A program made the position numbers and the translations under genes. Positions 1-8,555 of a DNA stretch of 64,000 bases are shown here, in pieces. Source of the DNA: Deltaproteobacteria bacterium (GTDB lineage Bacteria > Myxococcota_A > Polyangia > HGW-17 > JAJRWW01). The first letter of the stretch is position 1; every line of letters begins with the position of its first letter. Location of the stretch: contig JAOZUO010000011.1 of assembly GCA_029938605.1 (NCBI GenBank), positions 1 through 64,000 of the forward strand, in the 5' to 3' direction. The notes under the pieces were generated by a model that was not told the DNA's origin, ran no database searches, and saw only the letters and a list, made by a program, of their open reading frames with translations.

Positions 1-56
1 CCTACCTGCCTACCTGCCTACCTGCCTACCTGCCTACCTGCCTACCTGCCTACCTG
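1..56. repeat. Octamer tandem repeat (CCTACCTG x7)
   Basis: Seven perfect copies of the 8 bp unit CCTACCTG fill positions 1-56 and may continue past the window edge. The TAG stop codon of the adjacent minus-strand gene (52-50) lies inside the array, so a change in copy number could alter the end of that gene. It has no spacers and is not a CRISPR array. Confidence 0.95.
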
Positions 57-562
57 GGTTTTCGCTTGTACTTCTGAATCATGCGCGCAAGCCTGAGCTC
101 AGCGGCCGCGAGCCTACGCATGGCTTGCTCTCGCTTTTTCAAACCCACCCGGATGGCGGCGAAGTCGGCCCGGGGGTAAGCAGCCATGAGCTGCGAGTAC
201 GCCACCGACAGCTCCTGATAGGCGCGCACTTTCTGCAGGTGGTGGGGCCGAATCAGGTGGGAGCGTACCTGGAGGTTGGCCAGCTTGCTGGCAAAGCTCG
301 CGGTGGCCCGCACAAGCACCGCCTCGAGCAGATCCACGCCGGCCTTCTGGTTGGTGAAGATCTTGCCCTCGAACTCGTCGATGCGCCGCTTGAGCTGGCG
401 CTCCTCGGTCCGTAGAGGCTTCATCTTCGCCTCATAGTCGAGCACCGCCGATCGCACCTTGTCCAGCTCACACCGCGCCAGCCGGGTGCAGCTACAGACA
501 CTGATGCTGAGCACAACCAGGGTCGCGAGCCGCCCGCGACGGATGATTCGAGCGCGAACCAT
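50..562 (-). CDS. Small coiled-coil lipoprotein, unknown function
   Basis: A 170-residue protein not recognised as a named family. An Arg-rich N-terminus and a hydrophobic stretch end in VCSC, a plausible lipobox at about residue 25, so it is probably a lipoprotein. The rest is charged and helical with heptad-like Lys/Glu/Leu patterning (residues about 35-165) and a basic end, KYKRKPR. The ATG at 562 lies 17 bases after the rseP stop, so the two genes are probably co-transcribed. A longer frame runs upstream inside rseP, but its composition is that of an out-of-frame shadow. The stop codon sits inside the octamer array at the window edge. Confidence 0.6.
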   Translation of the reverse strand: MVRARIIRRGRLATLVVLSISVCSCTRLARCELDKVRSAVLDYEAKMKPLRTEERQLKRRIDEFEGKIFTNQKAGVDLLEAVLVRATASFASKLANLQVRSHLIRPHHLQKVRAYQELSVAYSQLMAAYPRADFAAIRVGLKKREQAMRRLAAAELRLARMIQKYKRKPR

Positions 563-579
563 GGCCGGCAAACCTCCCG

Positions 580-1962
580 TCAGGAGAAGAGTCGCAGGAT
601 ATCGCGGTAGGTGAGCAGGGCCATGAGCGCCAGCAACAAAAAGAAGCTCACGGTATGAATCATGTTCTCCACCGCGGGACTGACCCGGCGACGGGTGATG
701 GCGGCGATGAGCAGGAACACCACCCTCCCCCCGTCCAGGGCCGGTACGGGGAGCAGGTTGAACAACCCCAGCAGCGTCGACAGGATGATCACGATGAGCA
801 GCGCCCGATCCGGCCCGGCCACCATCTCCTGCTTCATGTACGCGACAATGCCCACGGGCCCCGAAGCGCCCTCCCGCACCTTCTTGTCGCCTCCGAAGAG
901 CTTCTTGAGCCCACCGAGCATCTTGCCCGATTGCCGCACGGGGAAGGTCAGACCCGCCCAAACATCGGCGCCGACGCCCTTGTGCTTCCAGGTCAGCACG
1001 CGGATCCCCGTGAGCTGCACGCCGATGTTCCCGGTGTGCTTGTTCGGCGCGACCTCTCGGTACACCGTATCCCCCTCGCGCTGGAGGGTGAAGCGCACCA
1101 CCTTGCGCTCCTTGCCGGCCCAGCGGAACCCCTCGTAGGCCCGCTCGCAAACGTCCTTGAGCTCGCTGGCTGATGCGATGGGCCGCCCGTTGGCCACAAG
1201 GATTGTGTCACCGACCTGGAGCCCGTCCTTGGCTGATATCGCCGGCTCCCGGGCGATCTTCTCAACACGGACTCCCCCGCCCTTTTTGGGCCGCACCAAA
1301 ACGACGCCAATAAGATTGGTCTTGGGGTCCAGGGGCTGCCGGATGGACTGCTTCTGGCCGGACCGCAGAATCTCCAGGGTGGGTCGCTTGAGGGCCTCGC
1401 GCTTCTCGGCGTTCGGCTCGTGGCGAAAGCCGATCTTCCAGCGAGACAAACAGCCTTTGTAGGTGGCCAAGCCATCGATGGCAAAGCCATCCACGTGGGT
1501 GAGCACGTCCCCGGACTTGATGCCGGCTCGCTCGGCGGGCTTGTCCTTGGTGATCTTCTTGAGCGTCACGCCGGGCTTGGCGATGTACCTGGGCTGACCC
1601 AGGCTGCCGAAGAGTAGTGCCGCGAAGATCAAGGCGAACAGGAAGTTGGTCACGGGTCCCGCCGCGATGACGGCGATGCGGGCCCACACCGAACGGTTGT
1701 CAAAGAGGCGTGGATCGTCGGGGTCCTCGCGCTCCTCGACGGGGTTCATGCCGTCGATCTCCACGAACCCGCCGAAGGGGATCAGGGCGAGTTGGTAGGT
1801 GGTCTCGCCCTTGGTCTTGGACCAGAGCACCTTGCCGAAGCCCACCGAATAGCGCAGGACCCGCATGCCGCTCCAGCGAGCCACCATCATGTGCCCCGCC
1901 TCGTGGATGGCAATCAAAAAGCCCAAGGCGATGATGGCGAGAACGTAACCGAGAATGCTCAT
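580..1962 (-). CDS. rseP: RseP-type site-2 protease (intramembrane zinc metalloprotease)
   Basis: A 460-residue member of the M50/RseP family, which cleaves transmembrane substrates such as anti-sigma factors or signal-peptide remnants in the inner membrane. The first membrane segment carries HEAGH at residues 20-24 (zinc ligands and catalytic Glu). The third zinc ligand is the Asp of the PALDGG motif near residue 410. Two PDZ domains lie at about 130-215 (AGIKSGDVLTHVDG) and 230-300 (GLQVGDTILVANG). Membrane segments fall at about 5-25, 95-122, 387-410 and 433-453. Length and order match E. coli RseP (about 450 aa). It follows the phosphofructokinase gene by about 100 bp with a hairpin between. 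The substrate is unknown; no sigma or anti-sigma pair lies nearby. Confidence 0.95.
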   Translation of the reverse strand: MSILGYVLAIIALGFLIAIHEAGHMMVARWSGMRVLRYSVGFGKVLWSKTKGETTYQLALIPFGGFVEIDGMNPVEEREDPDDPRLFDNRSVWARIAVIAAGPVTNFLFALIFAALLFGSLGQPRYIAKPGVTLKKITKDKPAERAGIKSGDVLTHVDGFAIDGLATYKGCLSRWKIGFRHEPNAEKREALKRPTLEILRSGQKQSIRQPLDPKTNLIGVVLVRPKKGGGVRVEKIAREPAISAKDGLQVGDTILVANGRPIASASELKDVCERAYEGFRWAGKERKVVRFTLQREGDTVYREVAPNKHTGNIGVQLTGIRVLTWKHKGVGADVWAGLTFPVRQSGKMLGGLKKLFGGDKKVREGASGPVGIVAYMKQEMVAGPDRALLIVIILSTLLGLFNLLPVPALDGGRVVFLLIAAITRRRVSPAVENMIHTVSFFLLLALMALLTYRDILRLFS

Positions 1963-2032
1963 GCGCAGAAAGCCTGTCCGGGCCGCATACCATCGGCCCC
2001 GTCAATCATATTGCCTGTGTGTGTAGCACATC

Positions 2033-2050
2033 TCGGGCGGTTCCGCCCGA
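2033..2050. terminator. Perfect 8-bp-arm hairpin between pfk and rseP
   Basis: TCGGGCGG-TT-CCGCCCGA is a perfect inverted repeat in the roughly 105 bp gap after the phosphofructokinase stop and before the rseP start on the minus strand. It has no following U-run, so it may be a weak or factor-assisted terminator, a processing site or an operator. Confidence 0.35.
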
Positions 2051-2067
2051 CCCGACGGACGTCGGGG

Positions 2068-3414
2068 TCAACCGTGCAGAATCGGGGGTTGGCCCGTGGA
2101 CTCGAGGGTGGAGCGCCAGAGCTCGCCCTCCAGGTCCACGACCTTCCGGCCATTGGTGGCCGCGGTCAGGGGTACGTGGGTGAACTGGTCGTGCCAGAGC
2201 CCCACCACGATGCCGGTCTTGCCCGCCATGCCGGCGTGGGCGGCGTGCTCGGCGAGGTTGCCGCAGAAGATGGCGTCCTTGGAATTGGCGGGCGCCGCAC
2301 GGATAATGTAGCTGGGATCGATGTACTTGAGGTTGATCTCCCGCTTCAGGTCCTTGAAGTGGGCCTTGATCCGGTCCGAGAGGAACCGGCCTATGTTCTG
2401 GAGCTTAACGTTGCCCGAGGCGTCGAGTTCCCCCATGGCCTCGAAGATCTCCTGGCCCGCCCCCTCGGCCACCACCACCACGGCATGGCCTCGTTGCTCC
2501 AACCGCTGCTCCAGGAATCTCAAAATGCCGTGCTCCCCCTCGAGATCGAACCGCTGCTCGGGCACGAGCACCACGTTCACCTCTCGCATGGCCAGGGCCG
2601 CGCTGCAGGCGATGTACCCTGAGTGGCGCCCCATGAGCTTGACCACGCCCACGCCGTTGGGTGCGCCCTGGGACTCCACGTGCGCCGAGCGGATGGCCAG
2701 GGTTGCCATGTCCACCGCCGTGTCGTACCCAAAAGTGCGGCTGATATAGGGGATGTCATTGTCGATGGTCTTGGGCACGCCCACCACGGCGATCTTCAGA
2801 CCCCGGCGGGTCACCTCTTCATGGAGGGACTGGGCGCCCCGCAGGGTGCCGTCCCCGCCCACGGTGAACAGAATGCGCACGTTCATCCGCTCGAGGGAGT
2901 CCACGATGGCCTCGATGTCCTGGGACCCGCGGGACGAGCCGAGCATGGTGCCACCCATCTCGTGAATATCGCTGACCGCGGCCGGATCCAGCTCCACGAG
3001 CGAGTGACCGTACTTGGCGATGAACCCCTGGTAGCCGTACCGGATACCAAAGATGGACCGCACCCCATACCGATACCAGAGCTGAGCCACCAATCCCCGG
3101 ATCACATTGTTGAGCCCGGGACACAGCCCACCACAAGTGACGATGGCCGCCTTCACCTTGGAAGGATCGAAGTAGATCCGCGACCGGGGCCCGGCCTTCT
3201 CGAAGGTGACGGGCTCGGTGCGGGCCTCACAGTGCTCCCGAAAGCTGCGCAGGCTGGCGTCCATCAGCAGGCGCCGATCATCCTCCACAAAGTTCGCGAT
3301 CTCATCACCCTGGGTGGTGTTGAGATTCAGGGGAGAATCCACCCTGCGCTCCCCCAGGGTTGGAACGCTCAGATCCACAATGTCGCTGGTGGTGTCGCTG
3401 CTGCTGTCACTCAC
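2068..3414 (-). CDS. pfkA: 6-phosphofructokinase, ATP-dependent type with GGDG/PKTID signature
   Basis: A 448-residue PFK-family enzyme that phosphorylates fructose 6-phosphate in the cytoplasm. Motifs: GGLCPGLNNVIRG (95-107), GGDGTLRGA (186-194), PKTIDNDI (214-221, catalytic Asp) and MGRHSGYIA (261-269). Gly rather than Asp in GGDGT is the ATP-type residue at the E. coli position-104 equivalent. Lys in PKTIDND is shared with PPi-PFKs and with the long ATP-PFK group of trypanosomes, plants and some bacteria, so I infer ATP use. The N-terminal extension of about 90 residues fits that group. The start is GTG at 3414, about 9 bases after AGGAGG; the ATG overlapping this region at 3421 reads into an immediate stop. 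Confidence 0.9.
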   Translation of the reverse strand: MSDSSSDTTSDIVDLSVPTLGERRVDSPLNLNTTQGDEIANFVEDDRRLLMDASLRSFREHCEARTEPVTFEKAGPRSRIYFDPSKVKAAIVTCGGLCPGLNNVIRGLVAQLWYRYGVRSIFGIRYGYQGFIAKYGHSLVELDPAAVSDIHEMGGTMLGSSRGSQDIEAIVDSLERMNVRILFTVGGDGTLRGAQSLHEEVTRRGLKIAVVGVPKTIDNDIPYISRTFGYDTAVDMATLAIRSAHVESQGAPNGVGVVKLMGRHSGYIACSAALAMREVNVVLVPEQRFDLEGEHGILRFLEQRLEQRGHAVVVVAEGAGQEIFEAMGELDASGNVKLQNIGRFLSDRIKAHFKDLKREINLKYIDPSYIIRAAPANSKDAIFCGNLAEHAAHAGMAGKTGIVVGLWHDQFTHVPLTAATNGRKVVDLEGELWRSTLESTGQPPILHG

Positions 3415-3460
3415 GGGCCATGGCCTCCTGGCGGGGTATCAGTATTTGGGCAAAGTCGAC

Positions 3461-3480
3461 GCTCGAGTCGCTCGAGTCGC
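3461..3480. repeat. Two copies of GCTCGAGTCG
   Basis: A short direct repeat with internal CTCGAG palindromes in the roughly 130 bp gap between the Cys-rich protein gene and pfk. It could be an operator or a microsatellite. Nothing else recognisable is in the gap except the AGGAGG used by pfk. Confidence 0.4.
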
Positions 3481-3545
3481 ACCGGCGCCCATACTAGGCG
3501 AGCCGCCCCCACAAGTCCATGGGCCCCGCAGGTAAGGAGGGGATC

Positions 3546-4484
3546 TCAGAAGGAGGGCGGAGGGAAGTTGGGGTCGCCGGACTCCTGGTCGCGGAAGTGC
3601 TCGAACAGGAGGAGGGGGACGCAGATGGAGAGGCGGGTGAGGAACTCGGGGAGCGGCACGTCCTTGAGGGGCGACTCGTCGCGGACCTCGCGCAGTCGCA
3701 TGGGGAGGCTGGTCTCGGCGCCGGTGGGGAGCTCCCAGGCACCGCTCACCACCTCCAGGCCCGCCTGGGTGCGGGTGACGAAGCAGGCGATGGTCTTGCC
3801 CACCTCGTGGTGGTCCTGGATGGACTCCAGGTGCAGCTCCAGGGTTCCGGCTCCGGACTTGGATCCCGTAGCAGCGTCGGTCTCGGTTCCGGTTCCAGTC
3901 TCGGTTCCGGTCTCGGTTCCGGTCTCGTTCGAGAGCAGGTCAGTGACCTGAGCGAGGTCCTTGGACCCGAAAGCGTCAATGGTGAACAGGCCGTAGCGGC
4001 TGTCGTGCAGTCCACGCAGGGCGGAGCGTTCGGCCTCGGTGAGCGGGCGGGGCAGCCGCGCGATGACGCGGTCCACCAGGGGCCGGCCGTCGCTGTCCTG
4101 GGCGCCGAACATGACCCACTCCCACACGGCGCCTTGGACGGTGGCGTCCTCGTCCTGCTCATCCACGTACTCGAAGAGCTGTTGGAGGGCGCCGGCGGCC
4201 GTGGGTTCCACATTTTCCATGAAGCGGCCGCGCGGTCCTGTCTCCACCAACTCCATGGCGAAGGCGGAGATATCCTCCGCGGTGGGCAGGGGCGCGTCAG
4301 CGCCTGAGCGGGCAGCCAGGAGCATGGAACCCTCGGCCCCAAGAAAAGAGCAGGTCGCGGGGCAGTCGATCTTCACCACGCGGTTCTGGGCGCAGCACAC
4401 CGGACAGATGGGCGCCGACCGCGCGGGGCACAGGCGTTTGCCTTTGCGCTGATCGCATACGTGACATTTTGCTTTACCGGCCAT
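3546..4484 (-). CDS. Cys-rich (putative zinc-binding) protein with TETG repeat
   Basis: A 312-residue protein of unknown family. The N-terminus has eight Cys within the first 45 residues (CHVC at 7-10, C19, CPVCC at 27-31, C41, C45), resembling one or two treble-clef or zinc-ribbon knuckles. The middle is acidic and helical. A run of Thr-Glu-Thr-Gly repeats at about 185-202 is encoded by a 12 bp tandem repeat (3881-3928). The C-terminus is ordinary globular sequence. I chose the ATG at 4484 because AAAGG lies upstream and the Cys motif begins directly after it; an in-frame extension to 4595 lacks these signals. It heads a minus-strand run with pfk and rseP and is divergent from the lipoprotein gene at 4613. 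Confidence 0.65.
   Translation of the reverse strand: MAGKAKCHVCDQRKGKRLCPARSAPICPVCCAQNRVVKIDCPATCSFLGAEGSMLLAARSGADAPLPTAEDISAFAMELVETGPRGRFMENVEPTAAGALQQLFEYVDEQDEDATVQGAVWEWVMFGAQDSDGRPLVDRVIARLPRPLTEAERSALRGLHDSRYGLFTIDAFGSKDLAQVTDLLSNETGTETGTETGTGTETDAATGSKSGAGTLELHLESIQDHHEVGKTIACFVTRTQAGLEVVSGAWELPTGAETSLPMRLREVRDESPLKDVPLPEFLTRLSICVPLLLFEHFRDQESGDPNFPPPSF
3881..3928. repeat. 12-bp coding minisatellite (TCTCGGTTCCGG units)
   Basis: Three 12 bp units, with a degenerate 6 bp interruption, encode Thr-Glu-Thr-Gly repeats on the minus strand within the Cys-rich protein gene. The unit length preserves the reading frame, so copy number could vary without breaking the gene. Confidence 0.75.
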
Positions 4485-4612
4485 GGGGTCTACCTTTCTA
4501 GCGGTACGGAAGAAGATGCGGCCTTGGGGCGGAAGATGCAATATACTCACCAGACTTCTGTCCGGTAGGGTAAAAAAGCCAAAGCCGGTACGCAATATTT
4601 GGAAGGCAAAAA

Positions 4613-6319
4613 ATGAAGACGCTCCAACTCCTGGTACTCACCGCTTCGATGACCCTCGCCGGGGCGGCCTGTCAGCGCGACTCCGACGGCAACTCCCGCA
4701 AGCCCGGCAAGCCAGGCGACAGCATGGGCGCGCAGGGCCAGGGAATGGGAATGGGGACGGTTCAGACCCCCATCGCCAAGCGCCCCAAACAGCGGCCGGG
4801 CCCCACGCCCAAAACGACGGGGGCCGACAATGTCCTGCGGATCCCCAACGCCCCGGGCGTCAAGTCCATGACCGTGGCCCAGGCCAAGGCGGCACCCTAC
4901 GTAAATGCGGCCGTTTCCCGGGTGGTGACCCTGGCGCGCAAGCACTGCAAGACCCACTGGTTCGGTCTGTATCTGCGGGGCAAGAAGCTGGGCTACGCCG
5001 AGATGGGCTGCCGGGTGGTCAAGTGGAAGGGAAAAGAGGTGCTCGAGCGCACCTCCCGTATGGTGATGCAGGCCCAGCTTTACACCACCGCCGTGCGGTT
5101 GGAATCCAAGTCCGTTTCCCGCTTCGACGTCAAAAACGGAGAGATGCTGCTGTATGACTACGTCATGAAAGGGGCCCAGCAACACAAGACCCTCCGGGTG
5201 GAGCGCAGGACGGGCGGCTGGCTCCTGCGGCGCACCTACAAGGCCGGAGCCATCGTCAAGCCCGAGGAAAAGAGGATCCTCAAGACGCTCAAGTCCAACC
5301 TCGCCACCGGCGAAACCGCGGTGTCGACGCTGCTGATCGACGGAAAGCTCAAGCCAGGCGCGCGGTACCGCTACGTGGAGTTCGACCCCGAGGACGGTAC
5401 GGAGCGCGACAGCGCCGTCCAGCTACTCAATACGGCCACACGGTCTTTGCGGGGCGTGAAGGTACGCCTGCACAAGCTGGAGATGATGGAGGTGCACCGT
5501 CGCCTACGCGGGGTCACCGTGGTGGACGCCGAGGCCAACTGGCTCGACGGACTGCTCCAGGGCACCATCCGTATCCGACGGGAAGAGAAGGCAATGGCCA
5601 AACGGGTGGATCCCAACGCCGGGGACTTTGGGCTGGGCGTGGTGATCAAGGCCAAGTCGAAGATCAAGAAGCCCGCGAAGGTCTCTGTGCTCAAGCTGCA
5701 GATGAACGGGTTCTTGCCCACCTCCCTGACCGAGACCAAGCGACACAAGCTCGAGAAAAAGGGCGGCCAACAGGCGGTGCTTACCATCACCCGGGAGTCG
5801 GTGGCCAACCTGCCGACCATGACCCTGCCGGTGACCAACAAAAAGTACGCCGCCGAGCTCAAGTCGACCCACAACATAGAGACAAAGCACAAGGACATCC
5901 GAGCCCTGGCCAAACGGGCAGTGGGGGGTGAGAAGAGCGCCCTGGGGGCCGCCCGAAAGATCAACCGGTTCGTGTTCGGGTACTTGAGAAAGAGCCTCTC
6001 CACCAACCTGGACTCGGCCCTGGCCATCGCCCGGGCCCGGGCCGGAGACTGCACAGAGCACGCCCGGCTCATGGTGGCCCTGTGCCGCGCCGTGGGGCTC
6101 CCCGCCCGGGAGGTGGGCGGCGTCACCTACGTGCCCGACATGGGTGGCTTTGGCTACCACGCCTGGGTGGAGGTGTGGGTGGGGCGCTGGATCACCAGCG
6201 ATCCCTCCTGGAACGAGCTCCCCGCCAACGCCACCCACATCCAGATGGGCGGCCCCAACGACGTCCAGTGGATCGGCACCCTGGGCGCCCTCAAAATCAA
6301 GGTGCTCAGCTTCAAGTAG
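4613..6319 (+). CDS. Transglutaminase-like lipoprotein
   Basis: 568 residues. The N-terminus is a signal peptide ending in LAGAAC (lipobox, Cys about 20), followed by a Gly/Pro/Lys-rich linker of about 60 residues. The central part (about 100-400) is beta-rich and unrecognised. The C-terminal domain (about 440-535) is transglutaminase/cysteine-protease-like: Cys480 in AGDCTEHA, His516 in GYHAWVEVW and Asp530 in ITSDPSWNE form the expected Cys-His-Asp triad. These domains act as proteases, cross-linking enzymes or peptide hydrolases; the substrate here is unknown. The RBS GGAAGG precedes ATG 4613. A second transglutaminase-like gene with a different front half lies at 53587. Confidence 0.85.
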   Translation: MKTLQLLVLTASMTLAGAACQRDSDGNSRKPGKPGDSMGAQGQGMGMGTVQTPIAKRPKQRPGPTPKTTGADNVLRIPNAPGVKSMTVAQAKAAPYVNAAVSRVVTLARKHCKTHWFGLYLRGKKLGYAEMGCRVVKWKGKEVLERTSRMVMQAQLYTTAVRLESKSVSRFDVKNGEMLLYDYVMKGAQQHKTLRVERRTGGWLLRRTYKAGAIVKPEEKRILKTLKSNLATGETAVSTLLIDGKLKPGARYRYVEFDPEDGTERDSAVQLLNTATRSLRGVKVRLHKLEMMEVHRRLRGVTVVDAEANWLDGLLQGTIRIRREEKAMAKRVDPNAGDFGLGVVIKAKSKIKKPAKVSVLKLQMNGFLPTSLTETKRHKLEKKGGQQAVLTITRESVANLPTMTLPVTNKKYAAELKSTHNIETKHKDIRALAKRAVGGEKSALGAARKINRFVFGYLRKSLSTNLDSALAIARARAGDCTEHARLMVALCRAVGLPAREVGGVTYVPDMGGFGYHAWVEVWVGRWITSDPSWNELPANATHIQMGGPNDVQWIGTLGALKIKVLSFK

Positions 6320-6331
6320 AAGATGCCTGTG

Positions 6332-6496
6332 CTAGTGCCCGGTATCAGTGATAGGTTTCATAAGTCGCGAGACAATTTCGTTCGCTGGCAAGACGCGACG
6401 AGGGCGTGTACCAGGAGTACACAACCGAGGAGCAACGCAGCCAGCGGACAAAAGGGGCCGCGAATTGCGGAAGGAATCACTGATACAGGGCACTAG
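6332..6496. repeat. Palindromic element copy A (165 bp, 21-bp terminal inverted repeats)
   Basis: The terminal arms 6332-6352 (CTAGTGCCCGGTATCAGTGAT) and the reverse complement of 6476-6496 match at 20 of 21 bases. The core folds as a long imperfect hairpin with apical stem GTGTAC-CAGGA-GTACAC (6406-6422) and flanking CGCTGGC...GCCAGCG. The core resembles copies at 11181, 20894 and 28252, whose arms differ. The element fills most of the gap between two plus-strand genes and ends 16 bases before the kinase ATG at 6513, so it probably forms part of that gene's promoter or leader. Confidence 0.85.
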
Positions 6497-6512
6497 GTCA
6501 GCCTGAGCAAAT

Positions 6513-8555
6513 ATGTCGAGCTCCAACTCTAACAAAGGGGCCCCTCCCCCCCTGGGTCCGCTTCCCCCGGTGGGCGACGACACCGTCGCCGCTCCCTCCT
6601 TCGAGGACGCCGCGGACCCGGACTACTCCCCCACCCAGCCCGTCCGGCTCATGGATCTCGCTGACCTGGAGGCCTCTCACGAGGAGGAGTTGGACCCAAC
6701 GGCGGAGCGGGTGCTCACCCCCGACCAGGAGCCCGAGACCCCCGAGCTGCCCAAGCCCCCGGTCTCCTTTTCCCCGCCGGAGATACCCCCCCCTGATGGA
6801 TTCGAGGCCGACGACCACTCGGATCCCACCCGGGAGCCCGATGGCGCCAACGGCCATGACGAATCGATCTACGCTGGGACTCATTTCACTGCTGAGTACC
6901 CGGAGGGGACACCCTCGACGGACTCGCTGGCCCAGAAGCTGCGGCAGACCCACATCACACGGGATCTGCTCACGCGCTCGGGCCGTCGACGCCAACAAAG
7001 CGCCAAACGCGGCTCCGACTTTGAGTCCGCGGTGATCTCCAAGGTGGTGGACATGTCCCCGGCGCTCATGCAGATGAGCCCCACCGCCGACGACGACTTC
7101 TCGCTCACCGACGGGTCTTGGGTCCATCGGGGCAATCCGGCCACAAGGGAGGCGGGCGCGGCGGAGACAGGCGCGGCGAAACCCGAAAGCATCACAGACG
7201 TGTGGACAGAAAACGCCTCCGATCCCCTTCCAGAGCAGATGCGACTCTACGACAAGCTAGACCCGTCTGGGCGGTCCCCGTCGTCGGCACCCATGGACCA
7301 GACCGTGGTGGCAGGCCGCTACCGGGTGCTCGAGCGCATCGGCGTAGGCGGCATGGCGCGGATCTTCCGGGTCCAGCACCTGGAGCTGGGCAAGCACTTC
7401 GCCTTGAAGATCATCCACACCGCCCTGTCGGAAGACACCAAGATACGGGAGATGTTCTACCGGGAGGCCCGGCTGGCGAGCTCCCTGGATCACCCGAACA
7501 TCGTGCTGCTAACCGACTTTGGCGTGGACGACAACTACGGCGCCTTCATCGTGATGGAGTATCTCAAGGGCGAGACCCTCCACGCCCGGCTGCGCAGGGA
7601 TGGACGGCTGCACCCCAACGTCGCCTGCGAGGTGGCCCTGCAGATGGCCGAGGCCGTGAGGTTCATCCACAGCCGAGACGTGGTGCACTGCGACATCAAG
7701 TCCGAGAACGTCTTTTTGTGCGAGCCACCGGCCGAAGCGCGTCGCCGCGTCTTCGTCAAGCTCCTGGACTTCGGCCTGTCCCGTCAGAAGATCGGCTCCG
7801 GTCGGATCCCCGTCTCCGAGGTGGGGGGCACGCCGGCCTACATGGCGCCCGAGCGCATCAACCGGTTGTCCCCACGACCGAGCATGGACATCTACTCCTT
7901 CGGCGTCCTCCTATACGAGATGGTCACCGGCACCCTGCCCTTTGTCGGCACCGTGGAGGAGGTGCTCATCGCCCAGCTCAAAAAGAAGCCCGAGCCCCTG
8001 TCGGGTCGCACGAAGGGACCGGTGGACGACCGGCTGGAGGAGCTGGTCACCAAGGCCCTGCAGAAGGATCCGAGCAAGCGGCAGAAGGACATGGGGGCCT
8101 TCATCTACGAGCTGCGCACGGTGATGGATATGCTCGGCATCGGGCGGAGACGGGGCAAGCAGCGCGTGGAGCGGGTGCGGACCAGCGGTACGGCCGCCCG
8201 GGTGAAAAACAGCGAGCTCCTGGTGGCGGACTGCCCCCTGCCACTGTTTTTGACCGATCCCCGAGGCAACCTGGTGCTAGCGAACAAGGCCTTTGCCTCC
8301 TTTGTGAACCTGACGGTGGAGACGGTAACCGGCGCGCACCTCAAGGACACCCGCCTGGGCCGGGTGTGCCCCGAGATCCTCAAGGATCTGCACCGGGCCA
8401 TCACCAACCGCAAACAGACCCAGCGCATCCTCTCGTTCCCCTGGCGCACCGCCAAGCAGGTCTCCATGATGGTCTGGCTGAAGCCGGAGATCTCGGGCGA
8501 CAAAGTCGTGGCCATCCTTGGCGTCATCCATCCCTTTACGAAATCGACCAAGTGA
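6513..8555 (+). CDS. Ser/Thr protein kinase with C-terminal PAS domain
   Basis: 680 residues. Residues 1-265 are acidic and Pro-rich, probably disordered. A Hanks-type kinase domain spans about 268-540: glycine loop GVGGMARIF, the VAIK-type Lys in FALKII, catalytic loop VVHCDIKSEN (about 389-398), DFG at about 417 and GGTPAYMAPE in the activation segment. The HRD Arg is Cys (HCD), so this is a non-RD kinase and may not need activation-loop phosphorylation (inference). A PAS-like domain at about 565-677 (PLPLFLTDPRGNLVLANKAFASF) suggests sensing of a small ligand or redox state. There is no membrane segment, so it is cytoplasmic. Its leader is palindromic element A, and its stop codon directly abuts that of the converging L,D-transpeptidase gene. 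Confidence 0.9.
   Translation: MSSSNSNKGAPPPLGPLPPVGDDTVAAPSFEDAADPDYSPTQPVRLMDLADLEASHEEELDPTAERVLTPDQEPETPELPKPPVSFSPPEIPPPDGFEADDHSDPTREPDGANGHDESIYAGTHFTAEYPEGTPSTDSLAQKLRQTHITRDLLTRSGRRRQQSAKRGSDFESAVISKVVDMSPALMQMSPTADDDFSLTDGSWVHRGNPATREAGAAETGAAKPESITDVWTENASDPLPEQMRLYDKLDPSGRSPSSAPMDQTVVAGRYRVLERIGVGGMARIFRVQHLELGKHFALKIIHTALSEDTKIREMFYREARLASSLDHPNIVLLTDFGVDDNYGAFIVMEYLKGETLHARLRRDGRLHPNVACEVALQMAEAVRFIHSRDVVHCDIKSENVFLCEPPAEARRRVFVKLLDFGLSRQKIGSGRIPVSEVGGTPAYMAPERINRLSPRPSMDIYSFGVLLYEMVTGTLPFVGTVEEVLIAQLKKKPEPLSGRTKGPVDDRLEELVTKALQKDPSKRQKDMGAFIYELRTVMDMLGIGRRRGKQRVERVRTSGTAARVKNSELLVADCPLPLFLTDPRGNLVLANKAFASFVNLTVETVTGAHLKDTRLGRVCPEILKDLHRAITNRKQTQRILSFPWRTAKQVSMMVWLKPEISGDKVVAILGVIHPFTKSTK

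Noticed and set aside
1..56. Possible CRISPR or regularly spaced array
   Set aside because: Perfect octamers without spacers; a microsatellite.
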